From NCBI RefSeq assembly GCF_001955695.1, contig NZ_CP019236.1, positions 2,914,001-2,978,000 of the forward strand: a stretch of 64,000 bases of DNA, written 5' to 3'. Made by a program: the position numbers and the translations under genes. Origin of the DNA: Rhodoferax koreense (lineage in GTDB: Bacteria; Pseudomonadota; Gammaproteobacteria; Burkholderiales; Burkholderiaceae_C). Below are positions 54,745-64,000 of this stretch, one piece after another. Numbering within the stretch: the stretch's first letter is position 1; the number at the start of each line of letters is the position of its first letter. The notes under the pieces are model-generated. The model was not told where the DNA came from, searched no databases, and worked only from the letters and a program-made list of their open reading frames with translations.

Positions 54745-54755
54745 TTATCATACAA
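54745..54755. promoter_or_regulatory. Candidate promoter/operator of the sugar ABC operon
   Basis: TTATCATACAA, or TTGTATGATAA on the minus strand, lies 45 bases before the receptor start in an AT-richer stretch. It is a near-palindrome that also contains a TATGAT -10-like core. Operators of GntR-family sugar-acid regulators in Burkholderiales look similar (TTGTATxAxAA), but no regulator gene is adjacent. Confidence 0.4.
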
Positions 54756-54903
54756 ATCTGCCTTTTGCCAACCGCTAGGGCTTACCCTGCTTGCCAGGGG
54801 CACCTGGGTCGGTCACCCCTCGGCGCCGTCGGTTTGAACCTACGCCGAAAGGCGCCCGTCGCCGCGTCGCGCGGGCGCTCGTCGACACGAAAATCGCAGC
54901 AAC

Positions 54904-55917
54904 ATGTCCATCGATTCGGCTGCCATTCCACCGCAGGGTTCCTTGACGCAGGGTGCCACGGCCGTGTCCGTTTGGGCACGCGTGCGGCGCTGGGCCGTGC
55001 CCGCGCTCGGCGTGCTGGTACTAGGCCTGCTGCTTTCGCACGCGCACAAGGTCGATTGGGCCGGCGCGTGGGAGGCGCTCAAGCGTTATCCACCGCTGCT
55101 GCTGCTGGGCGTGCTGGGTGTCGCCACGGCCAGCCACGCGCTCTATGGCTGCTTCGACCTGATCGGACGGCGCCATACCCGCCATGCGTTGCCCTGGTGG
55201 CAGGCCTGGGCCATCGCGGTGACAAGTTACGCGTTCAACCTCAACCTCGGCTCGCTGGTCGGTGGCGTGGCGCTGCGCGCACGGCTGTATGCGCGCGCCG
55301 GACTCGACGAGGCCACGGTCGCCCAGGTGGTGGGCATCAGCCTGGCCACCAACTGGCTGGGCTATGGCCTGCTGGCTGGCGGGCTGTTTGCCGCCGGCCT
55401 GATCGCGCCACCCGAGCAGGCGCACATTGGCAGCACGACGTTGCGCGCCATCGGCGTGGCGATGATGCTGCTGGCCGCCGGCTACGTCGTCGCCTGTGCC
55501 GTCGCACGCGGCCGCGAATGGCGTGTGCGCGGCAAGGCGTTGCATCTGCCGTCGCCCCAGCTGGCGCTGGTGCAACTGGCGATTTCGGCCGCAAACTGGG
55601 CGCTCATGGGCTGTGCGATGTATCTGCTGCTCGGCGAAAAGGTCGGCTACGGCATGACGTTGGGCGTTTTGCTGGCGGCGTCGATCGTCGGCGTGCTCAC
55701 ACCGATCCCGGCGGGCCTGGGTGTGCTCGAAGCGGTGTACATCGCGCTACTGGCCGGCACGGTGGGGCAGGGCCGGTTGATGGGTGCGGTGCTGGCCTAC
55801 CGTGCACTGTATTACCTGCTGCCGCTGGTCGGCGGCCTGGTCCTGTATGCCACCCTCGAGCGCTACCACGCGGCCCACGGCGCACCATCGGCGAACCTGC
55901 CGGCGCAGCCCTCCTGA
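54904..55917 (+). CDS. YbhN/UPF0104-type membrane protein (lysylphosphatidylglycerol synthase TM-like)
   Basis: A 337-residue integral membrane protein with about eight helices. HAHKVDWAGAWEALKRYPP, YGCFDLIGRRHT and SYAFNLNLGSLVGGVALRARLYARAGL are family motifs, as are GVLTPIPAGLGVLEAV and YRALYYLLPLVGG near the end. This domain is the flippase part of MprF and occurs alone as YbhN, next to cardiolipin synthase genes; here no such partner is adjacent. A role in moving or handling lipids is inference. It starts 203 bases from the divergent sugar operon; that gap holds the two promoters and an imperfect GC-rich stem at about 54855-54885. Confidence 0.88.
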   Translation: MSIDSAAIPPQGSLTQGATAVSVWARVRRWAVPALGVLVLGLLLSHAHKVDWAGAWEALKRYPPLLLLGVLGVATASHALYGCFDLIGRRHTRHALPWWQAWAIAVTSYAFNLNLGSLVGGVALRARLYARAGLDEATVAQVVGISLATNWLGYGLLAGGLFAAGLIAPPEQAHIGSTTLRAIGVAMMLLAAGYVVACAVARGREWRVRGKALHLPSPQLALVQLAISAANWALMGCAMYLLLGEKVGYGMTLGVLLAASIVGVLTPIPAGLGVLEAVYIALLAGTVGQGRLMGAVLAYRALYYLLPLVGGLVLYATLERYHAAHGAPSANLPAQPS

Positions 55918-55958
55918 TTGGTGCGCGGCTGCAGCTCTGCAGTCGATGTGATAAGGTT

Positions 55959-55982
55959 GAACCTAGGGTAAACACTAGGTTC
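55959..55982. promoter_or_regulatory. Perfect 8-8-8 inverted repeat upstream of the MFS gene
   Basis: GAACCTAG (55959-55966), spacer GGTAAACA, CTAGGTTC (55975-55982). It ends 23 bases before the ATG of the MFS gene and overlaps a TTGAAC that could be a -35 box, in the manner of MerR-type regulators that bind between the promoter boxes; no good -10 box follows. A dimeric repressor such as TetR/MarR is the alternative. Confidence 0.7.
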
Positions 55983-56005
55983 TCGCCGTTCGGCGCACGC
56001 CACCA

Positions 56006-57220
56006 ATGACAGATATTTCAGAAGATCAACGCAACCGCGTCCTGCTGCGCGCCGTGCTGGCGCTCGGCGTGGGCGGCTTCGCCATCGGCACCGGTGAATT
56101 CGTCATCATGGGCCTGCTGCCCGAAGTGGCGAAGGACATCGCCGTCAGCATCCCGCAGGCCGGCCACGTCATCAGCGCCTATGCGCTGGGCGTCGTCATC
56201 GGCGCGCCGTTGCTGGCCGTGCTGGCCGCCGGCTGGGGCCGGCGCACATTGCTCATCGCCCTGATGGCGGTGTTCGCGCTGGGCAATTTCGCCAGCGCGC
56301 TGGCGCCGGGCTACCTGTCGCTGAACCTGCTGCGCTTTGCCACCGGGCTGCCGCACGGCACCTATTTCGGCGTGGCCGCGCTGGTGGCCGCGACCCTGGC
56401 GCCTCCGGGGCGGCGTGCCCGGGCCGTCGGCCTGGTGATGCTCGGCCTGACCGGTGCCACGCTGGTCGGTGTGCCGATCGCGGCCTGGCTGGGCCAGCTG
56501 TTCGGCTGGCGGGCGGCCTTCGTCTTCGTGGGACTGATCGGCCTGCTGGCCATCGTCATGATCCGGCGCGAGGTGCCCGACCTCGCCGCGGCACACGGCG
56601 CGAGCCCTTGGCGCGAACTCGGCGCGCTCAAGCGCAAGCAGGTGTGGTTCACGCTCGGCATCGCGGCCATCGGCTTCGGCGGCATGTTCTCGGTGTTCAG
56701 CTACATCAAGCCCACGCTCACGGAGGTCACGGGCCTGTCGGTCGCCGGCGTGCCGGTGGTGCTGGCGCTGTTCGGACTGGGCATGGTCGCCGGCAACCTG
56801 GTCGGCTCGCGGCTGGCCGACAAATCGCTGATGCGCACCATCGGCGGCGTGCTGGTCTGGGCCATGTTCGTGCTCACGGCGTTTGTCTTTGCGGCGCACA
56901 ACCTGGTTGCGGCGGGCATCACCGTGTTCCTCATCGGCACCACGGTTGCCATCGGCCCCGCACTGCAGATCCGGTTGATGGACGTGGCCGGCGACGCACA
57001 GACGCTGGCCGCCGCACTCAACCATTCGGCCTTCAACATGGCCAACGCGCTCGGCGCCTGGCTCGGTGGCGTGGCCATCAGCGCCGGCCTGGGCTGGACT
57101 TCCACGGGCTGGGTCGGCGCGCTGCTGGCCCTGGCCGGGCTGGGCATCTTCGCCTGGTCCCTGGCCAGCGAGCGCAACGGCCGGCGCGGCGGCAAGGCCG
57201 TGCGGGCCCATTCGACCTGA
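56006..57220 (+). CDS. MFS efflux transporter (AraJ/PbuE-like)
   Basis: A 404-residue, twelve-helix major facilitator of the drug:H+ antiporter-1 class. GTGEFVIMGLLPEVAKD (about 25-41) is the motif typical of the AraJ/YdhP/PbuE group; motif A reads LAAGWGRRTLLI and motif C LVGVPIAAWLG. Members export arabinose-like sugars, purine bases, or chloramphenicol-like drugs. A perfect palindrome upstream points to control by a dimeric repressor or MerR-type activator that responds to the substrate. It stops at TGA 57218-57220, directly joined to the lhr stop. Confidence 0.92.
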   Translation: MTDISEDQRNRVLLRAVLALGVGGFAIGTGEFVIMGLLPEVAKDIAVSIPQAGHVISAYALGVVIGAPLLAVLAAGWGRRTLLIALMAVFALGNFASALAPGYLSLNLLRFATGLPHGTYFGVAALVAATLAPPGRRARAVGLVMLGLTGATLVGVPIAAWLGQLFGWRAAFVFVGLIGLLAIVMIRREVPDLAAAHGASPWRELGALKRKQVWFTLGIAAIGFGGMFSVFSYIKPTLTEVTGLSVAGVPVVLALFGLGMVAGNLVGSRLADKSLMRTIGGVLVWAMFVLTAFVFAAHNLVAAGITVFLIGTTVAIGPALQIRLMDVAGDAQTLAAALNHSAFNMANALGAWLGGVAISAGLGWTSTGWVGALLALAGLGIFAWSLASERNGRRGGKAVRAHST

Positions 57221-60200
57221 TCAAGCCTGCAGGCGCAGTGCCGCGTTCAGGCGCGATGCCGACGGCAGGCCGAGCAACATCAGCCGCGCCTGCTCGCTGA
57301 CGGCCGGTGCCGTATCCCGCAGAAAGCGGATCTCACCCGCCACCAGCGTCGCGATCGGCAGACCGTCCTGGAACACGACGCGGTTGCCCGTCAAGGCCGG
57401 CAGCTTGTCGCCCGGCAGCAGCGTGCCGCACAGGTTCAGCGGGTCGACACCCGAAACACACACCAGGTGACCGTCCGGCGCGCGCCGCCGCACCTCGCGC
57501 AGCATCGGGATCGCCTCGGGCAGCGCGAACTGTTCGCCCGCAAGCCCAGCCACGAACCGCCCGCCACGGATGTCGCCGCGCGCCTCCAGCCGGTGCAGCA
57601 CGGGCAGCAGCTCGCGCCAGGGCGGCAGCCAGGCGGCTTCGCGTTCCAACAGGCGCCAGAACACCACACCGTAGCGGCGCAGCAGCGTCATCGCCACGTG
57701 TTCCAGCGCTTCGGGATCGGTCCGGCTGCGGCGTGACGGCGTGGCGGCTTCGCCCGACGGCATGTCGCCGCGGCGCAGCAGCGCCCAGCGGCCGGCTTCT
57801 TCCATGGGGCTCGGCGCGGCCCCCGTGCGGCGACGCCGTGTGTTCGCATGGCTGCTGCGCTTGGCCTGCGGCAACAGCAGCGCGCGCAGGCCCGCGAAGC
57901 TGTCGGCATTGACCAGGCCGGTCGAGACCAGTTCACCCAGCGCGTCTTCGAGCTCCGCGGGCAGCAGCCGGGCGTCGGCCTGCAGTTCGTCGAAGAACAT
58001 CGCCCCGTCGCGCAACAAGGCGGCGCGGACCCGCTCTGCGCGCGGCGACACCTCGGGTGGTCCGGCGGCCTGGGGCAGGGCATTCCAGAGCCCGAGTCGG
58101 CGCCGTGGCAGCAACACGATGGGCGTGGTGCGCACCGGTCCGCCAGCGGCCTTGGCGGGCGCGCCGAGCCGGGTCCAGACCAGCTTGCCGGCGCGGCACA
58201 GGCTGTCGAGCCAGGGCGCGGCATAGCCGTTCAGCCGCGCCGGCAGCAGTTCGGCCTCCCACGCGCCGGCGGCGGCCTCGAAGCCTTCGAGCTGGGCCAC
58301 GGCCTCCAGCAGCGCGTCCTGGCCCTGCAGGCGGGTATCGGGCGAGAGGTGTTGCCAGTCGAGCAGGAAGCGCATGAAGTCCTGCCGTTCGACGGGCTCG
58401 ATCTCGCGGCGCAGGTGCTTGAGCGTGGCGCGGTGGATGCGGGCCAGCAGGTGGCGCTCGCACCATTCTTCCTGGTCGGCACCGGGCGTGAACCGGCCGC
58501 GCATCACGTAGCCCTCGGTCTCGAGCTGCACCAAGGCCTGCCCGATCGCACCGGCCTCAAGCCCCAGCGGTGCGGCGATGGTCTCCACCGTCTGCGGGCC
58601 GAAGCCGCCGAGCCGGGCCCGCACGATCTCCACGATGGCCGTCTCCTGCGTCCAGTCCTCGCGTGTCTCGATGCTCTTTTGGGGCGGCTTCAGCGCGGGC
58701 TCGAGCCGCGCACCGGGGCAGGCCGCCGCTACACACGCGAGCCGTTCGAGCGCCACCCATAGAACGGCGCCGTCAACGCTCGTCAACCGCGCAGCCCGGC
58801 CGCCGCGCGCCAGTTCCGCGAGCCAGTCCGGCCAGCCATCGTTGGCGGCGGCTTCGGCTTCGGTGACGCAGACCAGGCTCAGCAGGGCCTCCTGCACCTC
58901 GTCGCTGCTGCGCGCGCGCGGCCAGGCGTCTTCGGCGACGGCCTGGATCGCCTGTGCATCGAGCGCGCCCAGGTCGTCGGCGGATTCAGGGTCGGACCAA
59001 CGCCGGCCCATGACGGCCTGCGTGCGGCGCTCTTCGAGCGGTGCGTCGTCGAGGAAGGCATACGGCCGCGCGTTCAGGATTTCCATGGCCAGCGGGGAGG
59101 GCGCCGGCAGGTCGCGCGCGACGAGGCGCACGGTGCCGGCTTCGATGCGGCGCAACACCGCCAGCCAGCCTTCGCAGTCCATGGCCTCGTGCAGGCAGTC
59201 GTCGAGGGTTTGTTCGACCAGCGGGTGATCGGGCAGTTCGCGCTCGCCGACGATGTTCTCCAGGCAGGCGGCCTGGTCCGGAAACACGGAGGCGAGCAGG
59301 TCGTCGCTGCGCATGCGCTGCAGTTGTGGCGCGACCTTGCGGCCGCCGGCGAAACGCGGCAGGGCCAGCGCCGTGGTGGCGGCCCAGCGCCAGCGCACGT
59401 TGAACAGCGGTGCATCGAGCAGGGCCTGCACCAGCAGGTGTTCGGCGCTCGCGGACTTGAGGTAGCGCCACACCTCGTCGAGCACGAAGCTGTGGCTGGT
59501 GGCGAGCGACAGCACGATGGCATCTTCGGAAGCCGCCGCCTGCAGTTCGAAATTGAAGCTGCGGCAGAAACGCTTGCGCAGGGCCAGGCCCCAGGCGCGG
59601 TTGATGCGGCTGCCGAAAGGCGTGTGGATCACCAGCTGCATGCCGCCGGATTCGTCGAAGAAACGCTCCATGACCAGCGTGTCCTGCGTCGGCAGGGCGC
59701 CGAGCGCCTGGCGCGATCGCGCGAGGTAGTCGACGATCTGCCGCGCCGCGTCCGCATGCAGGCCGGGCTCGTCGACGAGCCAGTCGACCGCCACGTCCCG
59801 GCCGGTCTCGAGCCGACCGTCGATCTCCCCGCGCAGCCGCGCCACACCCGCCGACAGGGCGTCGCTGCGCCCCGGCGCTTCGCCGAGCCAGAACGGGATG
59901 TTCGGCGCCGCGCCCTGGGCGTCTTCCACGCGCATCTTGCCGGTTTCGATGCGCACGATGCGGTACGAGGTGTTGCCGAGCTGGAACACGTCGCCGGCCA
60001 GGCTCTCCACGGCGAAGTCTTCGTTGACGGTGCCGACCGATTGGCCCTGCGGTTCGAGCAACACGGTGTAGTCGGCGTTGTCGGGAATCGTGCCGCCCGA
60101 GGTGACGGCCGTGAGCCGGCCGCCGCGCCGCGCGCGCAGCGTGCCGGTGACCGTGTCGCGGTGCAGGTAGGCGCCGCGGGCCCCGACGCCTGCGCCCGCG

Positions 60201-61651
60201 CTGCCCCGGTTGCCTTCGCAGAGCATGGCGACGACGGCGTCGAAGTGTGCGCGGTCGAGTGCGGCATAGGGCTCGGCGCCGCGCACCAGCGCGAACAATG
60301 CGTCCTCAAACCATTCGCGGCAAGCCACTTCGGCGACGATCTGCTGGGCCAGCACGTCCAGCGGCGCGCGCGGGATGCGCAGCGTGTCGAGTTCGCCGCG
60401 GCGCACGCAGTCGAGCAGGGCCGCGCATTCGACGAGGTCGTCGCGCGAGGTGGGAAACAGCCGCCCCTTGGGTGTGCCGCCCACATGGTGGCCGGAGCGG
60501 CCCACACGCTGCAGGAAGGCCGCGATGCTGCGCGGCGAGCCGACCTGGCCCACCAGGTCCACGTCGCCGATGTCGATGCCGAGTTCCAGCGAAGCCGTGG
60601 CCACCAGCACGCGCAACTCGCCGCGCTTGAGCCGTTGCTCGGCGTCCAGCCGGTATTCCTTGGCCAGGCTGCCGTGGTGCGCGGCCACCGCCTCGGCGCC
60701 GAGCCGGTCCGCGAGATGCCGCGCCGTGCGTTCGGCCATGCGCCGGGTGTTGACGAACAGCAGCGTGGTGCGGTGCAGCACGGCGAGTTCGGCCATGCGG
60801 TCGTAGACGCGCTCCCACACGTCGTTGGCCATCACCGCTTCCAGCGGCACCGGCGGCAGCTCGATGGCCAGATCGCGCGCACGGCCATGGCCGATGTCCA
60901 CGATGCCGCAGTCGTTGTTCAGGCCATCGCCCGAGCCGCCGACCAGGAACCGCGCCACTGCGTCGAGCGGCTTCTGCGTGGCCGACAGGCCGATGCGCAC
61001 CGGCCGCGCCTGCCCCGATGACCGGCACAGCGCGTCGAGCCGCTCCAGGCTCAGCGCCAGATGGCTGCCACGCTTGCCGCCGGCCACCGCATGGATTTCG
61101 TCGACGATCACCGTGCGGACCTTGCCCAGCATGGCACGGCCGCCATCGGAAGACAGCAGCACGTACAGGGATTCCGGCGTGGTCACGAGGATGTGCGGCG
61201 CGGTCTTGCGCATGCGCTGCCGCTCCTTTTGCGGCGTATCGCCGGTGCGCACGGCCACGCGGATGCCCGGGTCGGGCAGGCCCAGCTTCTCGAGCTCGCG
61301 CGTGATGCCTGCCAGCGGCGCCTGCAGGTTGATGCGGATGTCGTTCGACAAGGCCTTCAGCGGCGAGACATAGACCACCGTGGTCTCGTCGGGCAGTGCG
61401 CCACCGTGGTCGGCGCTGTCGCGCACCAGGGCGTCGATCGCCGCCAGGAAGGCGGTCAGCGTCTTGCCTGAACCGGTGGGCGCCGCCACCAGCGTGGGCC
61501 GGCCGCTCTGGATCAGCGGCCAGGCCTGCTGCTGGGCGGGCGTGGCGCCGCCGGCGAAGTGCGAACGGAACCACGCGCCCACCGCAGGGTGGAATCCGGC
61601 AAGGGCGTCCGGGCTAGCAACGGGGCGGCGGGATGACGACACAGGGGACAT
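57221..61651 (-). CDS. lhr: Large ATP-dependent helicase Lhr
   Basis: A 1476-residue full-length Lhr. Core: Walker A APTGSGKT (57-64), [16 protein letters not shown] as the DEIH box (about 180), [23 protein letters not shown] and [12 protein letters not shown] (motif VI), then the winged-helix and Lhr beta-barrel domains, and a long C-terminal helical region (about 870-1476) found only in long Lhr proteins. Lhr unwinds RNA:DNA hybrids and acts in DNA repair; the C-terminal region has been linked to uracil-DNA glycosylase activity. I use ATG 61651 (MSPVSSSRR); the frame runs to 61855 but that extension lies over the thpR promoter and start. Confidence 0.94.
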   Translation of the reverse strand: MSPVSSSRRPVASPDALAGFHPAVGAWFRSHFAGGATPAQQQAWPLIQSGRPTLVAAPTGSGKTLTAFLAAIDALVRDSADHGGALPDETTVVYVSPLKALSNDIRINLQAPLAGITRELEKLGLPDPGIRVAVRTGDTPQKERQRMRKTAPHILVTTPESLYVLLSSDGGRAMLGKVRTVIVDEIHAVAGGKRGSHLALSLERLDALCRSSGQARPVRIGLSATQKPLDAVARFLVGGSGDGLNNDCGIVDIGHGRARDLAIELPPVPLEAVMANDVWERVYDRMAELAVLHRTTLLFVNTRRMAERTARHLADRLGAEAVAAHHGSLAKEYRLDAEQRLKRGELRVLVATASLELGIDIGDVDLVGQVGSPRSIAAFLQRVGRSGHHVGGTPKGRLFPTSRDDLVECAALLDCVRRGELDTLRIPRAPLDVLAQQIVAEVACREWFEDALFALVRGAEPYAALDRAHFDAVVAMLCEGNRGSAGAGVGARGAYLHRDTVTGTLRARRGGRLTAVTSGGTIPDNADYTVLLEPQGQSVGTVNEDFAVESLAGDVFQLGNTSYRIVRIETGKMRVEDAQGAAPNIPFWLGEAPGRSDALSAGVARLRGEIDGRLETGRDVAVDWLVDEPGLHADAARQIVDYLARSRQALGALPTQDTLVMERFFDESGGMQLVIHTPFGSRINRAWGLALRKRFCRSFNFELQAAASEDAIVLSLATSHSFVLDEVWRYLKSASAEHLLVQALLDAPLFNVRWRWAATTALALPRFAGGRKVAPQLQRMRSDDLLASVFPDQAACLENIVGERELPDHPLVEQTLDDCLHEAMDCEGWLAVLRRIEAGTVRLVARDLPAPSPLAMEILNARPYAFLDDAPLEERRTQAVMGRRWSDPESADDLGALDAQAIQAVAEDAWPRARSSDEVQEALLSLVCVTEAEAAANDGWPDWLAELARGGRAARLTSVDGAVLWVALERLACVAAACPGARLEPALKPPQKSIETREDWTQETAIVEIVRARLGGFGPQTVETIAAPLGLEAGAIGQALVQLETEGYVMRGRFTPGADQEEWCERHLLARIHRATLKHLRREIEPVERQDFMRFLLDWQHLSPDTRLQGQDALLEAVAQLEGFEAAAGAWEAELLPARLNGYAAPWLDSLCRAGKLVWTRLGAPAKAAGGPVRTTPIVLLPRRRLGLWNALPQAAGPPEVSPRAERVRAALLRDGAMFFDELQADARLLPAELEDALGELVSTGLVNADSFAGLRALLLPQAKRSSHANTRRRRTGAAPSPMEEAGRWALLRRGDMPSGEAATPSRRSRTDPEALEHVAMTLLRRYGVVFWRLLEREAAWLPPWRELLPVLHRLEARGDIRGGRFVAGLAGEQFALPEAIPMLREVRRRAPDGHLVCVSGVDPLNLCGTLLPGDKLPALTGNRVVFQDGLPIATLVAGEIRFLRDTAPAVSEQARLMLLGLPSASRLNAALRLQA

Positions 61652-61781
61652 GCCCACCCATTTTGGGGCCAGGCGGTCAACCGCAACCGCGACACCGGCA
61701 GGGGTTTCCAATTTCTTACGTTTTGCCGCGACGATGCGGCGCAGAATCGGCCGCCTGTGCTCGATGTCGATGGAGTGACCC

Positions 61782-62402
61782 ATGCCCCAGTCTGCTCGCA
61801 AAGCGTACAACCCGGCCCAACTCACGTTCGAGGGTTTTCCGCCGGAACGCGCCACGGATCGCCTGCTGTTCGCGGTCTATCCCAGCTGGCCGACCGCCAC
61901 CACGCGCATCGCGCCGCTGGCCCAACGGCTGCGCGCCGAGCTCAGCCTGCGCGGCCAACCCATCGCCCCGGAGCGCTTCCATGCCACCGTGCATTTCATG
62001 GGCGACTATGCCGCGCTGCCACCCGACCTGGTGCGCAACGCCCGGGCGGCCGGCGACGCGGTGCGGATGGCGCCGTTCCGGGTGGGCTTCGACCGCGCGG
62101 CCAGCTTCGACAGCAAGCCCTCGAACCGGCCGCTGGTGCTGCGTGGCGGCAGCGATGGTCCGGGCATCAGGGGCCTGAAGGATTTCCACGATGCGCTGGG
62201 CGAGGCCATGCAGCGCACCGGCCTGGGCCGCTGGGCCATACCGCAGTTCACTCCGCACGTGACCCTGCTGTACGACGACCGGGCCGTGGAAGAATTGCCG
62301 ATCGAGGAAATCAGCTGGCCCGTGAGCGAATTCGTGCTGGTGCACAGCCTGCTCGGCAACAGCACCCACGTGCCGCTGGCGCGCTGGCGCCTGGATGGCT
62401 GA
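61782..62402 (+). CDS. thpR: RNA 2',3'-cyclic phosphodiesterase (2'-5' RNA ligase family)
   Basis: A 206-residue 2H phosphoesterase. Both catalytic H-x-T-x motifs are present: [10 protein letters not shown] (about 67-76) and HVTLLYDD (about 160-167). The N-terminus [17 protein letters not shown] aligns with the start of ThpR (LFFAI-PPE). The enzyme opens 2',3'-cyclic phosphates on RNA ends and can ligate tRNA halves. An extra 25-residue N-terminus precedes the domain. It is divergent from lhr with 130 bases between, so an RNA-repair link between the two is possible. It ends at TGATCA shared with the next, convergent gene. Confidence 0.92.
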   Translation: MPQSARKAYNPAQLTFEGFPPERATDRLLFAVYPSWPTATTRIAPLAQRLRAELSLRGQPIAPERFHATVHFMGDYAALPPDLVRNARAAGDAVRMAPFRVGFDRAASFDSKPSNRPLVLRGGSDGPGIRGLKDFHDALGEAMQRTGLGRWAIPQFTPHVTLLYDDRAVEELPIEEISWPVSEFVLVHSLLGNSTHVPLARWRLDG

Positions 62403-62660
62403 TCAACTGTCCTGCAGCGTCTCGATGAGCCGCGTCGTGCTGCCGATCATGGCGTGGTAGCTGTCCAGGCTGCCTTCCTCCAGGTTCTCGGCGCCCCAGT
62501 GCGTCACCGTGCCGATGCTTTCGTTCAGCGCGTCGAGCAGTTCGGGCGAAGCCCGGCCGATGGTGGTGATGAGGGTGTCGTTGATCACCTGCATGGCCCG
62601 GATCTGCCCGGCCTGGGCCATCAGCAGGGCATGCAGGGCGGCGGCGATTTGGTCGTTCAT
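62403..62660 (-). CDS. Hypothetical helical protein, 85 residues
   Basis: A short all-helical protein from the ATG at 62658-62660, preceded by GAAAGG nine bases upstream. Text such as NDQIAAALHALLMAQAGQIRAMQVINDTLITTIGRASPELLDAL suggests a two-helix bundle (quoted only as the first half). No named family recognised. No signal or membrane segment. The frame is open to 62750, but the upstream part is Arg/Trp-rich and lies over the end of the next gene's shadow. It stops at TCA 62403-62405, joined to the thpR stop. Confidence 0.72.
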   Translation of the reverse strand: MNDQIAAALHALLMAQAGQIRAMQVINDTLITTIGRASPELLDALNESIGTVTHWGAENLEEGSLDSYHAMIGSTTRLIETLQDS

Positions 62661-62694
62661 GGTGGCGGCCTTTCGGTTGGATGCAATGCGTTGA

Positions 62695-63804
62695 TTATCC
62701 CGGGCCTGCTGCCTCATATGGATCCAGCAGATCGGCCACATCCTGGGCAAACGCCCGCAGGGTCAGCGGCGCCGAACCCTCGGCGTGGTTGCTGATGGTC
62801 ACGAAGGCGTTCTGCCCGCGGCCCACCGTGCCGGCGACGACGCGGGCCAGGGCCGCGCGGGTTTCCGGATCGGGGTCGAGGACCTGGCCGAAGGGTTCGT
62901 AGCGTTTCTCCGCCTCCTCGTAGCCATACGGCCCGTGGATGCGGTTCAGGTTCCAGCGGCACACCAGCGGTCCGGGCCACAGCGCGCGCAGCATCGGCAG
63001 TTGCTCGGCGATCGGCGGCAGCTTGGGATGCAAGCCGAGGCAGTAGGTGGCGCCGGCCTCGCGTAACACGGCGGCAAAACCTGCTGCGTGGATGGTGACG
63101 AAGGCCGGGTCGCGCACTTCCACCGCAACCACGGCGTCGGACGCGACGGATTTCAGAGCGGGCAGCGCGGCCAGCATCCGGGCCAGGCGCGCCAGCACTT
63201 CGGGCATTCGCCCGAGCAAGACCGGCGGCAACGGACTCAGCTGGAAGACGAGCGCGCCGATTTTCGCGCCCAGGCCTTCGAGCGCGGGCAGGGCGAATTC
63301 CTGCACCGCGAGTTCGGGGTCGAGGAAGGCCGGGTTGGCCTGCATGCCGCGGCCGTCCTCGGCGCGCACCAGCGCATCGGTGACCAGGCTCGGCGCCTTG
63401 ACGACGAAACGGAAGCCATCCGGCACCTGGCCCGCGTAACGCGCGTACTGCGCGGCCGTGAGCGCACGGTAGAAGTTGCGGTCCAGGCTCACCGTGCGCA
63501 GCAGCGGATGGCGGCCATAGGCGGCCAGACCGTGTCGCGACAGGGCGGTCTGCGCATGGTCGCCATCCCACACCAGGCCGGCCCAACCGGGATAGGTCCA
63601 CGACGAGGTGCCGAGCCGGAGCCGGCGCGGCAGCGCTTCGGAAAGGGCCAGCGTGGCGTCGTCGGGGGGGACCAGGCCGACCGTTTCCGCGGCTTTGGCC
63701 GCCTTGGCGCGTTTCGCGGCGGCAGGCGGGGTGGGAACGCGGATGGGCTCCGACGCCGTCTGGTCGTCTTCGAACTCGGGAAAGAGGGCGTTCTGGTTGG
63801 TCAC
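62695..63804 (-). CDS. DUF72 (YecE-like) TIM-barrel protein
   Basis: A 369-residue YecE/DUF72 protein. The core starts at about residue 60 with RLGTSSWTYPGWAGLVW and has NFYRALTAAQYARYAGQVPDGFRFVVKAP (pieces), LVFQLSPLPPVLL, VAVEVRDPAF and the C-terminal YVTISNHAEG-like FVTISNHAEGSAPLTL. Family function is unknown, with a suspected nuclease or metal-dependent TIM-barrel role. The first 55 residues are a charged, Ala/Lys-rich extension (KRAKAAKAAE). The start is probably GTG 63804; the frame reaches 63876, but that would overlap the paiB start. Confidence 0.87.
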   Translation of the reverse strand: MTNQNALFPEFEDDQTASEPIRVPTPPAAAKRAKAAKAAETVGLVPPDDATLALSEALPRRLRLGTSSWTYPGWAGLVWDGDHAQTALSRHGLAAYGRHPLLRTVSLDRNFYRALTAAQYARYAGQVPDGFRFVVKAPSLVTDALVRAEDGRGMQANPAFLDPELAVQEFALPALEGLGAKIGALVFQLSPLPPVLLGRMPEVLARLARMLAALPALKSVASDAVVAVEVRDPAFVTIHAAGFAAVLREAGATYCLGLHPKLPPIAEQLPMLRALWPGPLVCRWNLNRIHGPYGYEEAEKRYEPFGQVLDPDPETRAALARVVAGTVGRGQNAFVTISNHAEGSAPLTLRAFAQDVADLLDPYEAAGPG

Positions 63805-63869
63805 CCGCGCATTTTCGCGTGTTGCGCCGTGGATGGGACCCCGCGCAAAAGCAGTAAAGTCCAGCCACC

Positions 63870-64000
63870 ATGTCACAGACCATGTATTTGCCGCCCCAGT
63901 TCAAGGCCAAGGACCGCGCCCATGCGGTCCGGCTGATCACCGAGCATCCGTTCGCGAGCCTCATCAGCAACGACGAAGACGGCCTGCCGTTCGTCACCCA
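63870..64000 (+). CDS. PaiB-type FMN-binding protein, N-terminal part (cut by window end)
   Basis: Forty-three codons from ATG 63870 to the end of the window: MYLPPQFKAKDRAHAVRLI (from residue 5) and EHPFASLISNDEDGLPFVTH. This is the characteristic start of the PaiB/FMN-binding negative regulator family (MYxPxxF ... HPFAxL ... DGLP). In Bacillus PaiB represses sporulation genes; in Proteobacteria the proteins bind FMN or haem and the role is unclear. It is divergent from the DUF72 gene with 65 bases between the starts. Confidence 0.85.
   Translation, partial: MSQTMYLPPQFKAKDRAHAVRLITEHPFASLISNDEDGLPFVT

Noticed and set aside
61652..61855. Longer start for lhr
   Set aside because: It would cover the thpR start and its promoter; the added residues are not Lhr-like.

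Overview
The window is GC-rich, densely packed, single-chromosome-type DNA from a betaproteobacterium, most likely a member of the Comamonadaceae (Burkholderiales; Variovorax/Acidovorax-like). The evidence is the gene neighbourhoods (nadD-rsfS-rlmH-maf; divergent pepA-holC and lptFG-sirB-cysB; sulfate uptake order sbp-cysT-cysW-cysA), a Bug-type TctC receptor, and short intergenic repeats I recognise from that family. No rRNA, tRNA, CRISPR array, insertion sequence, integrase or phage gene was seen. The window is cut inside nadD on the left and inside a PaiB-like gene on the right.

Layout. 1-5 kb: end of nadD, rsfS (with a long Lys/Ala tail), rlmH, an ABC exporter, a maf gene broken by a one-base frameshift, then three small unassigned genes. 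5-9 kb: a DMT permease divergent from metNIQ (methionine uptake). 8.8-11 kb: DOPA-dioxygenase-like protein, DUF2242 lipoprotein, thioredoxin-like protein, FMN reductase. 11-15 kb: a sulfonate/taurine-type operon (tauD-like dioxygenase, receptor, ATPase, permease). 15-20 kb: a FecR/LysM surface protein overlapping a CHASE2-PAS-GGDEF-EAL enzyme. 20-27.6 kb: azoR and its divergent LysR regulator, a 1-Cys peroxiredoxin, a small hydrolase and the sulfate importer, then dsbB. 27.6-32 kb: a divergent c-di-GMP pair (PAS-GGDEF cyclase and GAF-HD-GYP phosphodiesterase). 32-38.9 kb: argA, hrpA, a DUF3309 mini-protein, a Bug receptor. 38.9-45.3 kb: a TerC-family gene with a yybP-ykoY (Mn2+) riboswitch leader, then lptF-lptG-sirB-cysB-aminotransferase. 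45.3-49 kb: pepA, holC, a small gene, a LivJ-like receptor. 49-54.7 kb: a sugar ABC importer with an SMP-30 lactonase. 54.9-64 kb: a YbhN-like membrane protein, an MFS pump behind a perfect palindrome, lhr, thpR, a small gene, a DUF72 protein and the start of paiB.

Two themes link the genes. One is sulfur: methionine, sulfonate and sulfate import, CysB, a sirohydrochlorin chelatase for siroheme, a methionine-type aminotransferase and thiol/disulfide proteins. The other is c-di-GMP: three turnover proteins and a FecR partner. The most notable non-coding or structural features are the yybP-ykoY riboswitch in front of a TerC protein fused in frame to a second domain that keeps its own ribosome binding site; a roughly 98-base repeat placed directly on the stop codon of two unrelated ABC permease genes; an extragenic-type palindrome sitting in frame inside hrpA; two perfect 8-8-8 inverted repeats upstream of the MFS gene and of cysB; and three convergent gene pairs that share a TGATCA stop junction.
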